A stretch of 7,161 bases of DNA, from assembly GCA_025361325.1 (NCBI GenBank), contig JANYAL010000274.1, positions 1 through 7,161 on the forward strand, in the 5' to 3' direction. Origin of the DNA: Bacteroidota bacterium (GTDB taxonomy: Bacteria > Bacteroidota > Bacteroidia > Chitinophagales > Chitinophagaceae). Shown one piece after another: positions 1-5,030 of the stretch; positions within the stretch are counted from its first letter, which is position 1, and every line of letters begins with the position of its first letter. The notes under the pieces were generated by a model, which was not told the origin of the DNA, did no database searches, and worked only from the letters and a program-made list of their open reading frames with translations. A program made the position numbers and the translations under genes.

Positions 1-72
1 CAGGCCAACCTGTGCACTGGCTGAAACACCCGGCAAGGTGAACAGAATGAATAACAGTTTGAATCTATTCAT
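1..72 (-). CDS. N-terminus of a secreted protein (partial, runs off left edge)
   Basis: Read on the minus strand from the ATG at 72-70, 24 codons stay open to the window edge. They encode a short basic start (MNRFK), a hydrophobic core (LLFILFTLPGV) and an SASAQ end. This is a classic Sec signal peptide with signal peptidase I cleavage expected before the Gln at residue 21. The A-Q junction is very common in Bacteroidota exported proteins and is repeated in other genes of this window. The mature protein lies outside the window, so its function cannot be stated. There is no Shine-Dalgarno sequence upstream, as is usual for this phylum. Being so short, the call rests on the signal peptide pattern and the edge position. 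Confidence 0.6.
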   Translation of the reverse strand, partial: MNRFKLLFILFTLPGVSASAQVGL

Positions 73-320
73 AAGCAATAGTTTTAGTCTAACCCCTTTA
101 AATCATGTCAATCTCCTATAAATATAATGATATTTATTTAAATATTTCCTTGTTTAATTTATGTGAAAAGCGGACAACGTTTATAAATTATTAAAAGCAC
201 ACAAAAGGGAAAATTCATTAACTGATCCGGACAAATCAAGTATTGTATTGCTCTACTGCAATCTTATTATATTTAGTTGTTTAAGGATAGCATTGCTCCC
301 TGTTCGGTATTTAATTATAA

Positions 321-500
321 CGGTTCGGCAGCAGATCAGCCTGTTTTGGAGACTTTCGTTTCATTTATGATATTCCGTATTATACCTTTATATCAGAACC
401 AACCAATATCCCTTTAGAAAACCTATCCAATTATCCGAAAGAAAACCAAATTAATTATCCACATCCAGGTAAAGACTTACCACAAGAGCAAACGTTCTGA
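321..500 (+). pseudogene. Possible 3' remnant of a protein-coding gene
   Basis: Between stops at 318-320 and 498-500 there are 59 open codons with no in-frame ATG. The translation is rich in Tyr, Pro, Asn and Glu (for example FGDFRFIYDIPYYTF, then PHPGKDLPQEQTF before the stop). That is more protein-like than most translations of A/T-rich spacer. The stop is immediately followed by a rho-independent terminator on the same strand, the arrangement expected for the end of a real gene. The upstream half is missing, so if this was a gene it is truncated. I do not recognise the family. Chance open frame in A/T-rich DNA is the main alternative. Confidence 0.2.
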
Positions 501-524
501 AAGCCTCCTTCAAGGGAGGTTTTT
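501..524 (+). terminator. Rho-independent terminator (orphan)
   Basis: AAGCCTCCT pairs with GGGAGGTT through a 9-bp stem (two G-T pairs) around a TCAA loop, followed by a T5 run at 520-524. The T-run lies on the plus-strand side only, so it should stop plus-strand transcription. No intact plus-strand gene precedes it. It may end the degenerate frame at 321-500 or a small RNA. Confidence 0.65.
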
Positions 525-837
525 CGCTTGATGGAGAAAGCGTTATTCTGGCTCTTTTCCTGCCCGATCATTCAATAGCCCTGGACCAATGGCTCAATTA
601 CAGGTCAATCTTCTGCTTTCCGCTCAGACCGGCAATAGCCTTTTTAGTTTCCACGAAACTTTTGATGGTATGACGTTTCGTTTAATCATACATCATCGTA
701 CAAAACAGTAAGTCAGAGTTCTGTAAGTTACCAGGCAAACTAGGAACTCCCGGGGAGTTTTCTGCAACCCGGGCAGGTCCTAAAAGAGGGAAATAAATCA
801 ATTTATACAGGGAAATTGTAAACATATGATGAAAATA

Positions 838-866
838 TTGATAAAATATTGTAAACTTGTATATTG
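838..866 (+). promoter_or_regulatory. Candidate Bacteroidota-type promoter for the SWIB gene
   Basis: TTG at 838-840 and TATATTG at 860-866 are 19 bp apart. This is close to the phylum's primary sigma pattern (TTG ... TAnnTTTG), though the -7 box lacks one T. It would put the transcript start around 870-875 and give a short, A-rich leader before the ATG at 898. The leader (AAAACAAAAAAAC) has no Shine-Dalgarno site. Confidence 0.4.
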
Positions 867-897
867 AAATCCCATTCAAATTCTAAAACAAAAAAAC

Positions 898-1293
898 ATG
901 GCAACTAAAAAAGCAACCAAGAAAGCAGCTCCAAAAAAAGCAGCTCCTAAAAAAGCTCCTAAAAAAGCAACTAAAAAAGCAGCTCCAAAAAAAGCAGCTC
1001 CCAAGAAAGCAACTAAAAAAGCAGCTAAGAAAAAAACTGCACGTAAACCCAATGCTGCCTTTATGAAAGCGCTTACACCAAGTGCTGAACTGGCAGCTGT
1101 AATCGGCAACAAACCGGTACCACGTACAGAAGCAGTTAAAAAGATATGGGTTTATATAAAAGCCAACAAACTGCAGGATGCAAAGAACAGGCGTATGATT
1201 AATGCCGATGCAAAACTGAAACCCGTATTTGCCGGTAAGGCACAGGTTTCTATGTTCGACATGGCCAAACACATGTCTAAGCACCTGAAGTAA
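898..1293 (+). CDS. Histone H1-like tail fused to a SWIB/MDM2 domain (nucleoid protein)
   Basis: This 131-residue basic protein has two parts. Residues 1-50 are almost only Lys, Ala, Pro and Thr in short repeats (KKAAP, KKATK), like the C-terminal tail of histone H1 and bacterial H1-like proteins, and should bind DNA non-specifically. Residues about 53-131 match the SWIB/MDM2 fold: the AFMKALTPSAELAAVIG start, then VPRTEAVKKIWVYIKANKLQD, RRMINADAKLKPVF and a C-terminal MFDMAKHMSKHLK helix. SWIB domains occur in eukaryotic SWI/SNF complexes and in Chlamydia and Bacteroidota. In bacteria a chromatin or transcription role is presumed rather than proven. It is cytosolic, with no signal peptide. 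The ATG at 898 follows a promoter candidate and an A-rich leader. It looks monocistronic, with a terminator starting 22 bp after the stop. The family call is strong and the precise function is unknown. Confidence 0.9.
   Translation: MATKKATKKAAPKKAAPKKAPKKATKKAAPKKAAPKKATKKAAKKKTARKPNAAFMKALTPSAELAAVIGNKPVPRTEAVKKIWVYIKANKLQDAKNRRMINADAKLKPVFAGKAQVSMFDMAKHMSKHLK
904..1041 (+). repeat. Degenerate lysine/alanine codon repeats in the SWIB gene
   Basis: The tail-coding DNA repeats short units built on AAAAAAGCAGCTCC and AAAAAAGCAACT in mixed order. Copies differ mainly at wobble positions (GCTCC, GCTCCA, GCTCCC). This kind of array can change length by slippage or recombination, which would alter the number of DNA-binding repeats without breaking the frame, provided changes are in multiples of three. 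Confidence 0.7.
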
Positions 1294-1315
1294 AGGTTTT
1301 ATAAATGATTCAACC

Positions 1316-1342
1316 AAAGGGTGCCTCATGGCGCCCTTTTTT
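1316..1342 (+). terminator. Rho-independent terminator of the SWIB gene
   Basis: AAAGGGTGCC pairs with GGCGCCCTTT in a 10-bp stem (one T-G pair) around a TCAT loop, ending in T6 at 1337-1342. It starts 22 bp after the SWIB stop codon and is a textbook terminator on the plus strand. Confidence 0.8.
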
Positions 1343-1376
1343 AAAACCGGCGGGTTTAAAAAACCCGCCGGTTTTA
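1342..1376. terminator. Second, very strong hairpin between the SWIB gene and the tRNA
   Basis: AAAACCGGCGGGTTT and its exact complement flank a 3-nt A loop. With the outer T-A pair this is a 16-bp perfect stem. It follows the first terminator without a gap and ends one base before the tRNA. The T4 on the plus side belongs to the stem and is followed by A, so it is not a clean terminator. It may be a back-up or two-way terminator, or a processing structure for the tRNA 5' end. Confidence 0.55.
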
Positions 1377-1451
1377 GGGCTGTTAGCTCAGTTGGTTCAG
1401 AGCACCACGTCGACAACGTGGGGGTCGCAGGTTCGAGCCCCGCACAGCCCA
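1377..1451 (+). tRNA. tRNA-Val, anticodon GAC
   Basis: A 75-nt cloverleaf can be folded by hand. The acceptor stem is GGGCTGT/ACAGCCC (7 bp), the D arm GCTC/GAGC, and the anticodon stem CCACG/CGTGG around loop TCGACAA. There is a 5-nt variable loop and a T arm GCAGG-TTCGAGC-CCCGC. The anticodon GAC is at 1412-1414 and would read valine codons GUC and GUU. The discriminator base is A and CCA is not fully encoded (CCG follows). There are two oddities. The near-universal U33 before the anticodon is C (1411), and the middle T-stem pair is an A-C mismatch (1429/1441). Both would be normal if the C were T, so the gene may be drifting or its function may depend on modification. The 5' end directly abuts a strong hairpin. 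Confidence 0.85.
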
Positions 1452-1477
1452 CCGTTTTCCCCGGCCAGAGAAGCCCA

Positions 1478-1494
1478 GTTGCCCCATTGGCAAC
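1478..1494. other. Small inverted repeat downstream of the tRNA
   Basis: GTTGCC and GGCAAC form a perfect 6-bp stem around CCATT. A T6 run follows only after a further 10 bases (1505-1510), so it is at best a weak tRNA terminator. Confidence 0.3.
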
Positions 1495-1597
1495 ACTACA
1501 GCTCTTTTTTAAAAACAGTTCATCAATATGACCTCCTTCCTGCAAGGTGAACAATCACGGAACAAAGATTTTAACAAATACAAATATTTTCATACAC

Positions 1598-2110
1598 ATG
1601 AAAATTTATTTGACAACCGTACTTTCTCTTTTGATTTTGACTTTTTGTAATGCGCAAAGCACATCCGGCACCACGGTAAAAGATTTTTCTACATTGACAG
1701 GAAGCTGGCAAGGTTCTTTGACATATCTTGACTATTCATCCGGAAAATCGTATACGATGCCGGCTGACCTTGCCATACAGAGAATACAAAGAACCAACAC
1801 ATTTATCTTTTCAAATATCTACCCTAAAGAACCGGCTGCTAACGCTACAGACACGATGACGATTTCAACAGAGGGTACCTACATTGACAAGGAATTCGTA
1901 AAAACAAGACATACACTTGCAAATGGGAATATTGAAATCATTACAGAAAAATCAGGTAAAGACGGGAACGATAATAAGCAGGCAACTATCAGACACACAT
2001 ACACACTTGGTAAGACAATTTTCAGTATCAGAAAAGATGTTCAATTTGTTGGCGAAACAAACTGGATAAACAGGCATCTCTATTCATACAATAGAAAGTA
2101 TGGCAGATAA
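1598..2110 (+). CDS. Small secreted lipocalin-like protein of unknown function
   Basis: The product has 170 residues. I start it at the ATG at 1598 rather than an upstream in-frame GTG at 1547, because the ATG opens directly on a signal peptide (MKIYLTTVLSLLILTFCNA) with cleavage expected before Gln20. A Cys sits at residue 17 but the residue before it is Phe, so this is not a good lipobox. The mature part starts with LTGSWQGSLTY (residues 33-43). Its G-x-W motif marks the first strand of lipocalin and lipocalin-like barrels. It continues with alternating polar/hydrophobic strands and ends in FSIRKDVQF and NRHLYSYNRK. This suggests a single small beta-barrel in the periplasm, perhaps binding a hydrophobic ligand; no ligand can be named. 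It is probably its own transcription unit, convergent with the gene at 2320-3039. I do not recognise a named family. Confidence 0.75.
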   Translation: MKIYLTTVLSLLILTFCNAQSTSGTTVKDFSTLTGSWQGSLTYLDYSSGKSYTMPADLAIQRIQRTNTFIFSNIYPKEPAANATDTMTISTEGTYIDKEFVKTRHTLANGNIEIITEKSGKDGNDNKQATIRHTYTLGKTIFSIRKDVQFVGETNWINRHLYSYNRKYGR

Positions 2111-2241
2111 TATCAGTCCTGCCAGGTAAACTATTTAAAGTTCACACATCCGAAACGGCACATAATAATATCAGGGAACCTGGATATGCAAAAAGACTGT
2201 GGTGTGATGAAAGGGATAGGGTGAGTTGAATTTTATTACAC

Positions 2242-2307
2242 GAATTGTAGCGAATTACAGGAATTTTATTAAGGGAAGAATCCCGTTCCCATAATTCGCT
2301 ATAATTC
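2242..2307. repeat. 66-bp palindromic intergenic element between convergent genes
   Basis: Arms at 2242-2257 (GAATTGTAGCGAATTA) and 2292-2307 (TAATTCGCTATAATTC) are inverted copies, 16 positions with one G-T pair. The 34-bp centre holds a nested hairpin, GGGAA/TTCCC (2273-2290). GAATT recurs at 10-bp steps on the left (2242, 2252, 2261) and AATTC on the right (2293, 2303). It sits between the stops at 2110 and 2322. It could fold as a two-way terminator for both genes, or be a copy of a dispersed palindromic repeat; one locus cannot decide. Confidence 0.6.
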
Positions 2308-2319
2308 ATATAATAGCTT

Positions 2320-3039
2320 CTATTTAGAACTCAGTTCAGGACGGTAGATCATAATCTCAGACCATCGTTTTTCAACCGCATCGGCATAATCTTTCAGGTA
2401 ATTATCCCAGGCACCGGCACCATATGCTTCATTGTATCTGTCGGACATGGGTTTACGATACCCATCTTCCAGTTCCTTGAATCCATTCTTTAAGCGGGTA
2501 ACGGTTAAATAGCCCGGTTCGCCTGAAGCAGTCAGGGAATAGACAGCTATGGATTCCTTGCCAGCTTCCCATACTTTCTTCATTTTCTTAATCCCGTCTA
2601 TAATACCGGGGATCTTCCCGGGTTTGGGTTCCATATGACTGATGATGATCTTATCCGCATAATCCGTTAGCTGCACGGTGCTCATATCGGGTTGAAAGGT
2701 CAGGTACATGCTGGAGGCCAGGCCATGAGTCAGTGGCATTACATTCTTGTTCCAGTCGGCCATATGTTCTGCACTAATATCAGCCCTGCCATCAATGGTT
2801 GTCCAGTTGTTGGGTCCTTCTGTAACCATATATCCACCGGCATCCGGACCGGTCTGTATCGACCACACGCGCCACTTCCAGTCGCCGGTATGGTATTTCT
2901 GTGCATGAGCCGCAATGGCTTTTTTGAATTCCTCCACCTTATCGGGCTTGCAGAAATAACGGCTGGAGGTGAGTACGTTTTTTGTCTGGCTCATTCCAAG
3001 AACTGGAATGAACAAAAGCATGAAGAGTAATTTTTTCAT
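2320..3039 (-). CDS. Secreted protein with duplicated alpha/beta-barrel-like halves
   Basis: The product has 239 residues. MKKLLFMLLFIPVLGMS is a signal peptide with cleavage expected before Gln18. The rest splits into two similar halves of about 105 residues. Residues 22-118 have a strand, a helix (KPDKVEEFKKAIAAHAQKY), then WRVWSIQTG and GGYMVTEGPNNW strands. Residues 129-235 have IIISHMEPKPGK, a helix, ESIAVYSLTASGEPGYLTVTR strands and a long terminal helix. The strand-helix-strand order fits the dimeric alpha/beta (ferredoxin-like) barrel group that includes ABM/Dabb domains, here as an internal pseudo-dimer. Many such barrels bind or modify small hydrophobic or aromatic compounds or heme, but no catalytic residues can be named. 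The start is the only ATG placing a complete signal peptide, with an A-rich leader and no Shine-Dalgarno site. The stop lies just right of the palindromic element at 2242-2307. It is not closely spaced with the next gene (166 bp). Confidence 0.75.
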   Translation of the reverse strand: MKKLLFMLLFIPVLGMSQTKNVLTSSRYFCKPDKVEEFKKAIAAHAQKYHTGDWKWRVWSIQTGPDAGGYMVTEGPNNWTTIDGRADISAEHMADWNKNVMPLTHGLASSMYLTFQPDMSTVQLTDYADKIIISHMEPKPGKIPGIIDGIKKMKKVWEAGKESIAVYSLTASGEPGYLTVTRLKNGFKELEDGYRKPMSDRYNEAYGAGAWDNYLKDYADAVEKRWSEIMIYRPELSSK

Positions 3040-3160
3040 TTGATTGTTTGTTTAGTGATTAAAGATAATGTTGCTATCTATTGGGGAAGTAGGGTAAAGA
3101 AAACATTTAAATATTAGAAATCAAAATTAATGAACCCTTATTTAGGCCTGCAAGAAATTA

Positions 3161-3176
3161 CATACATATTTGTATG
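3161..3176. promoter_or_regulatory. Small inverted repeat between the barrel protein and amidohydrolase genes
   Basis: CATACA and TGTATG are perfect inverted halves around TATT. It lies 30 bp past the amidohydrolase stop and about 120 bp before the start of the next minus-strand gene. It is followed on the minus strand by TAATTTC, too weak for a good terminator, so a regulator-binding site upstream of the gene at 2320-3039 is equally possible. Confidence 0.25.
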
Positions 3177-3205
3177 GAACCGGAGCAATCAAAAATTAAG
3201 AATCA

Positions 3206-4888
3206 TCAGTCCTGGTGAAACACTTCTTTACCGCCAACATACGTGGCCAATACCCGTATCCTGTCAATAGCAGCCGGTTCAACACGCGTAGGGTCTTTTT
3301 CCAATACGACCATATCTGCAAAAAAACCCGGTATAAGTTTCCCTTTTTTATTTTCCTCATGTGTAGTGTATGCCCCTCCGGAAGTATAAGCATAGATGGC
3401 TTGTTCGGGTGATAGCTGTTCACCGGCTCCCAGGATAGTACCGTCACCGTTCGTTCTGTTAACAGCACTGCATAAGCGGGTCATGGATTCATAACGGGAA
3501 ACCGGGTAATCGGAATGCAGGGCAAAGGGGATCTTCATCTGCAGCGCCGTATGGGTAGGGATGAGCAGGCTATTCTTTTGCCGGGTATAAACGAGCAGTT
3601 GATTGCCCAGCTCGTTCAAGTAACAATGAAATACAGGAATAACACCATCCTTTTTAATGTTTTCCAGGATCGCGATCGTTACGATACTGCAATGTTCAAT
3701 ACGGTGGCGCGTATCCTTTCGGTGGTATACGCGCTGCGCATATTCAATGGCTTTGAGTACCATGCTGATCTCGCGGTCACCATTGGAATGGCAGGCCAGT
3801 TGAAGCCCAGCTTGATGGATGGCAAGTACCACGCTGTCGAGTGCCTGCTGTGATCTGGCCGGGGGAATTCCGAAATAATCGTATTGTCCGGTTGTAGGGT
3901 TTATCATATCATAGGGTTCGGTCAGCCAGCAGGTCTTGCCGCTGAGCGAGTTGCCATGAAAGAGTTTTATTCCGGCGACAGTGAGGTTATCGGTATGCTG
4001 TACCGGTATCTTTCCGCTGATCACATCTTCTAGAAAGTCGGAACCTATATAAAGATTGAACCGCAGGGGAAAATGCTGTGCTTCCAATGTTTTGTAGATC
4101 CTGTATTTTTCGGGTGTTACCCAGCAATCACCCAGGCTGGTGATACCACTGGCCAGGAGCTGATTGAAATAATCTCTGTATCCCTGCAATTCTTCTTCCA
4201 AGCCCGGGTGCTGAGTGAAGCTGAGATCGGCAGCTTGTAACAGCCTGCGCGCCGATTCCTTGACAATACCATCCGGCTCACCATTCTTATCCCGGTCAAA
4301 TGCGCCTCCGCTGGGATCCCTGGTGTCCTTTGTGATATTATTTTTCTGAAGTACAAAAGAATTTACTGCCGAGAGGTGGCCACTGGCGTGTGTGATCTCA
4401 AAGGGGTGTTCCGTACTTGCCTGGTCCAGTATATCTTTTGTGGGCTGTCCACCGAGTTTCAATTCATTATAACCTTCCCCCCTGATGAGGTAGCCTTTGG
4501 GAGTGATGGCCGCTTTTCTTTTTAATAGGGCTATCAGGCCCTGCATAGAACTTACGGTATCGAGCCGGAGGGTGGCATAGGGTTTGTCCCAGTTATAAAG
4601 GGGGCTGGGGTGCTGGTGAACATTATTGAAACCCGGGATGACGGTGGCACCTTTTAGGTCAACGACCCTGGTGCTTTTGGAAATATATTTCTCCATACCA
4701 AGGTCATTACCGGTAGCCAGGACCAGACCGTCTTTTATGGCCAGGGCCGAAGCCCTGGAACCACTGCCGGACAATGTGATGATAGTACCGTTCTTCAGAA
4801 CCAGGTCGGCTTTCTGGGCTCTGGCAACGTATGATTGAACGAAGGTAATTAAGAGGATCAGGCATGTCTTCATGATTGGCCATTTCAT
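3206..4888 (-). CDS. Secreted metal-dependent amidohydrolase, YtcJ/amidohydro_3 type
   Basis: The product has 560 residues, about the usual length for YtcJ-like amidohydrolases (N-substituted formamide deformylase group). A Sec signal peptide (cleavage near ARA-QKADL, residues 22-27) precedes the small beta-sandwich start ADLVLKNGTIITL. The catalytic barrel shows the expected metal and active-site positions. HxH is at His91/His93 (VHQHP), the barrel Lys is probably Lys308 (GIKLFHGNSLSG), and His367 lies in CHSNGD. His398 is in HRIEH and Asp460 in HSDYPVS. The C-terminal sandwich returns with GKLIPGFFADMVVLEKDP. It should hydrolyse an amide, formyl or cyclic C-N bond in the periplasm; the substrate cannot be told from sequence. 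ATG 4888 is used; a second in-frame ATG at 4873 (MKTCLILL) gives an equally good signal peptide. An operator-like inverted repeat lies 25-50 bp upstream. No partner enzyme or transporter is adjacent. Confidence 0.9.
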   Translation of the reverse strand: MKWPIMKTCLILLITFVQSYVARAQKADLVLKNGTIITLSGSGSRASALAIKDGLVLATGNDLGMEKYISKSTRVVDLKGATVIPGFNNVHQHPSPLYNWDKPYATLRLDTVSSMQGLIALLKRKAAITPKGYLIRGEGYNELKLGGQPTKDILDQASTEHPFEITHASGHLSAVNSFVLQKNNITKDTRDPSGGAFDRDKNGEPDGIVKESARRLLQAADLSFTQHPGLEEELQGYRDYFNQLLASGITSLGDCWVTPEKYRIYKTLEAQHFPLRFNLYIGSDFLEDVISGKIPVQHTDNLTVAGIKLFHGNSLSGKTCWLTEPYDMINPTTGQYDYFGIPPARSQQALDSVVLAIHQAGLQLACHSNGDREISMVLKAIEYAQRVYHRKDTRHRIEHCSIVTIAILENIKKDGVIPVFHCYLNELGNQLLVYTRQKNSLLIPTHTALQMKIPFALHSDYPVSRYESMTRLCSAVNRTNGDGTILGAGEQLSPEQAIYAYTSGGAYTTHEENKKGKLIPGFFADMVVLEKDPTRVEPAAIDRIRVLATYVGGKEVFHQD

Positions 4889-4912
4889 TTAAAATAGCAA
4901 GTAAACAATATT

Positions 4913-4938
4913 TATACTAAACGGGCCTGTTTAGTATA
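4913..4938. promoter_or_regulatory. Operator-like perfect inverted repeat upstream of the amidohydrolase
   Basis: TATACTAAAC and GTTTAGTATA are exact inverted 10-bp arms around GGGCCT, centred about 37 bp before the amidohydrolase ATG at 4888. Neither side ends in a T-run, so a terminator is unlikely. The size and symmetry fit the site of a dimeric helix-turn-helix regulator covering the promoter region. The regulator is not in the window. Confidence 0.5.
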
Positions 4939-4964
4939 TTATTGATTTAATAAGTTTTCAGAAA

Positions 4965-4987
4965 GATACCTTTCAGCAGGAGGTATC
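4965..4987 (-). terminator. Weak terminator candidate for the S74 protein gene
   Basis: GATACCT and AGGTATC form a perfect 7-bp stem with a 9-nt loop, followed on the minus strand by TTTCTG. It lies 44 bp past the stop at 5031. The T tract is short, so efficiency is doubtful. Two further small palindromes, GAACCGGTTC (4993-5002) and AAGAG/CTCTT (5007-5020), lie between it and the stop. Confidence 0.35.
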
Positions 4988-5030
4988 AAGCGGAACCGGT
5001 TCATGCAAGAGACATCTCTTCTGTAAGATC

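Larger units (their letters stand above)
73..897. other. Long gene-poor intergenic region
   Basis: About 825 bp separate the divergent genes on either side and I see no complete credible gene in it. It is A/T-rich, especially 73-480. It contains an orphan terminator hairpin at 501-524, a short open frame without an ATG ending at 500, and a small perfect inverted repeat at 745-759 (AACTCC, 3-nt loop, GGAGTT). On the minus strand, a 27-codon open stretch (681-598) reads like a protein C-terminus ending in KQKIDL but is bounded by a stop just upstream and has no ATG. The picture fits decayed genes and/or an unannotated small RNA, but neither is proven. Confidence 0.5.

Noticed and set aside
745..759. 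Perfect hairpin AACTCC/GGAGTT as a terminator
   Set aside because: It is short, with a weak T tract and no gene ending nearby. It is noted only within the region entry.
682..879. Minus-strand 65-codon open frame
   Set aside because: It overlaps the promoter region of the SWIB gene, has no recognisable pattern, and lies in low-complexity A/T-rich sequence.
876..1112. Minus-strand Ala/Phe/Leu repeat frame that looks membrane-like
   Set aside because: It is the antisense of the KKAAP repeats. The hydrophobic pattern comes from the complement of GC-A-rich lysine/alanine codons.
1377..1451. tRNA as an attachment site for an integrated element
   Set aside because: No integrase gene and no second copy of the tRNA 3' end were seen in the window.
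1305..1550. Plus-strand frames over the hairpins and tRNA
   Set aside because: They translate a terminator pair and a structural RNA, and have no protein-like pattern.
883..1554. Long minus-strand open frame opposite the SWIB gene and tRNA
   Set aside because: It reads through the tRNA and both hairpins in antisense, and its Phe/Cys/Ser-rich end is just the complement of the lysine/alanine repeats. It is a shadow.
1547..1597. GTG start giving a 17-residue longer lipocalin-like protein
   Set aside because: The extension is polar and would bury the signal peptide. The ATG at 1598 opens directly on it.
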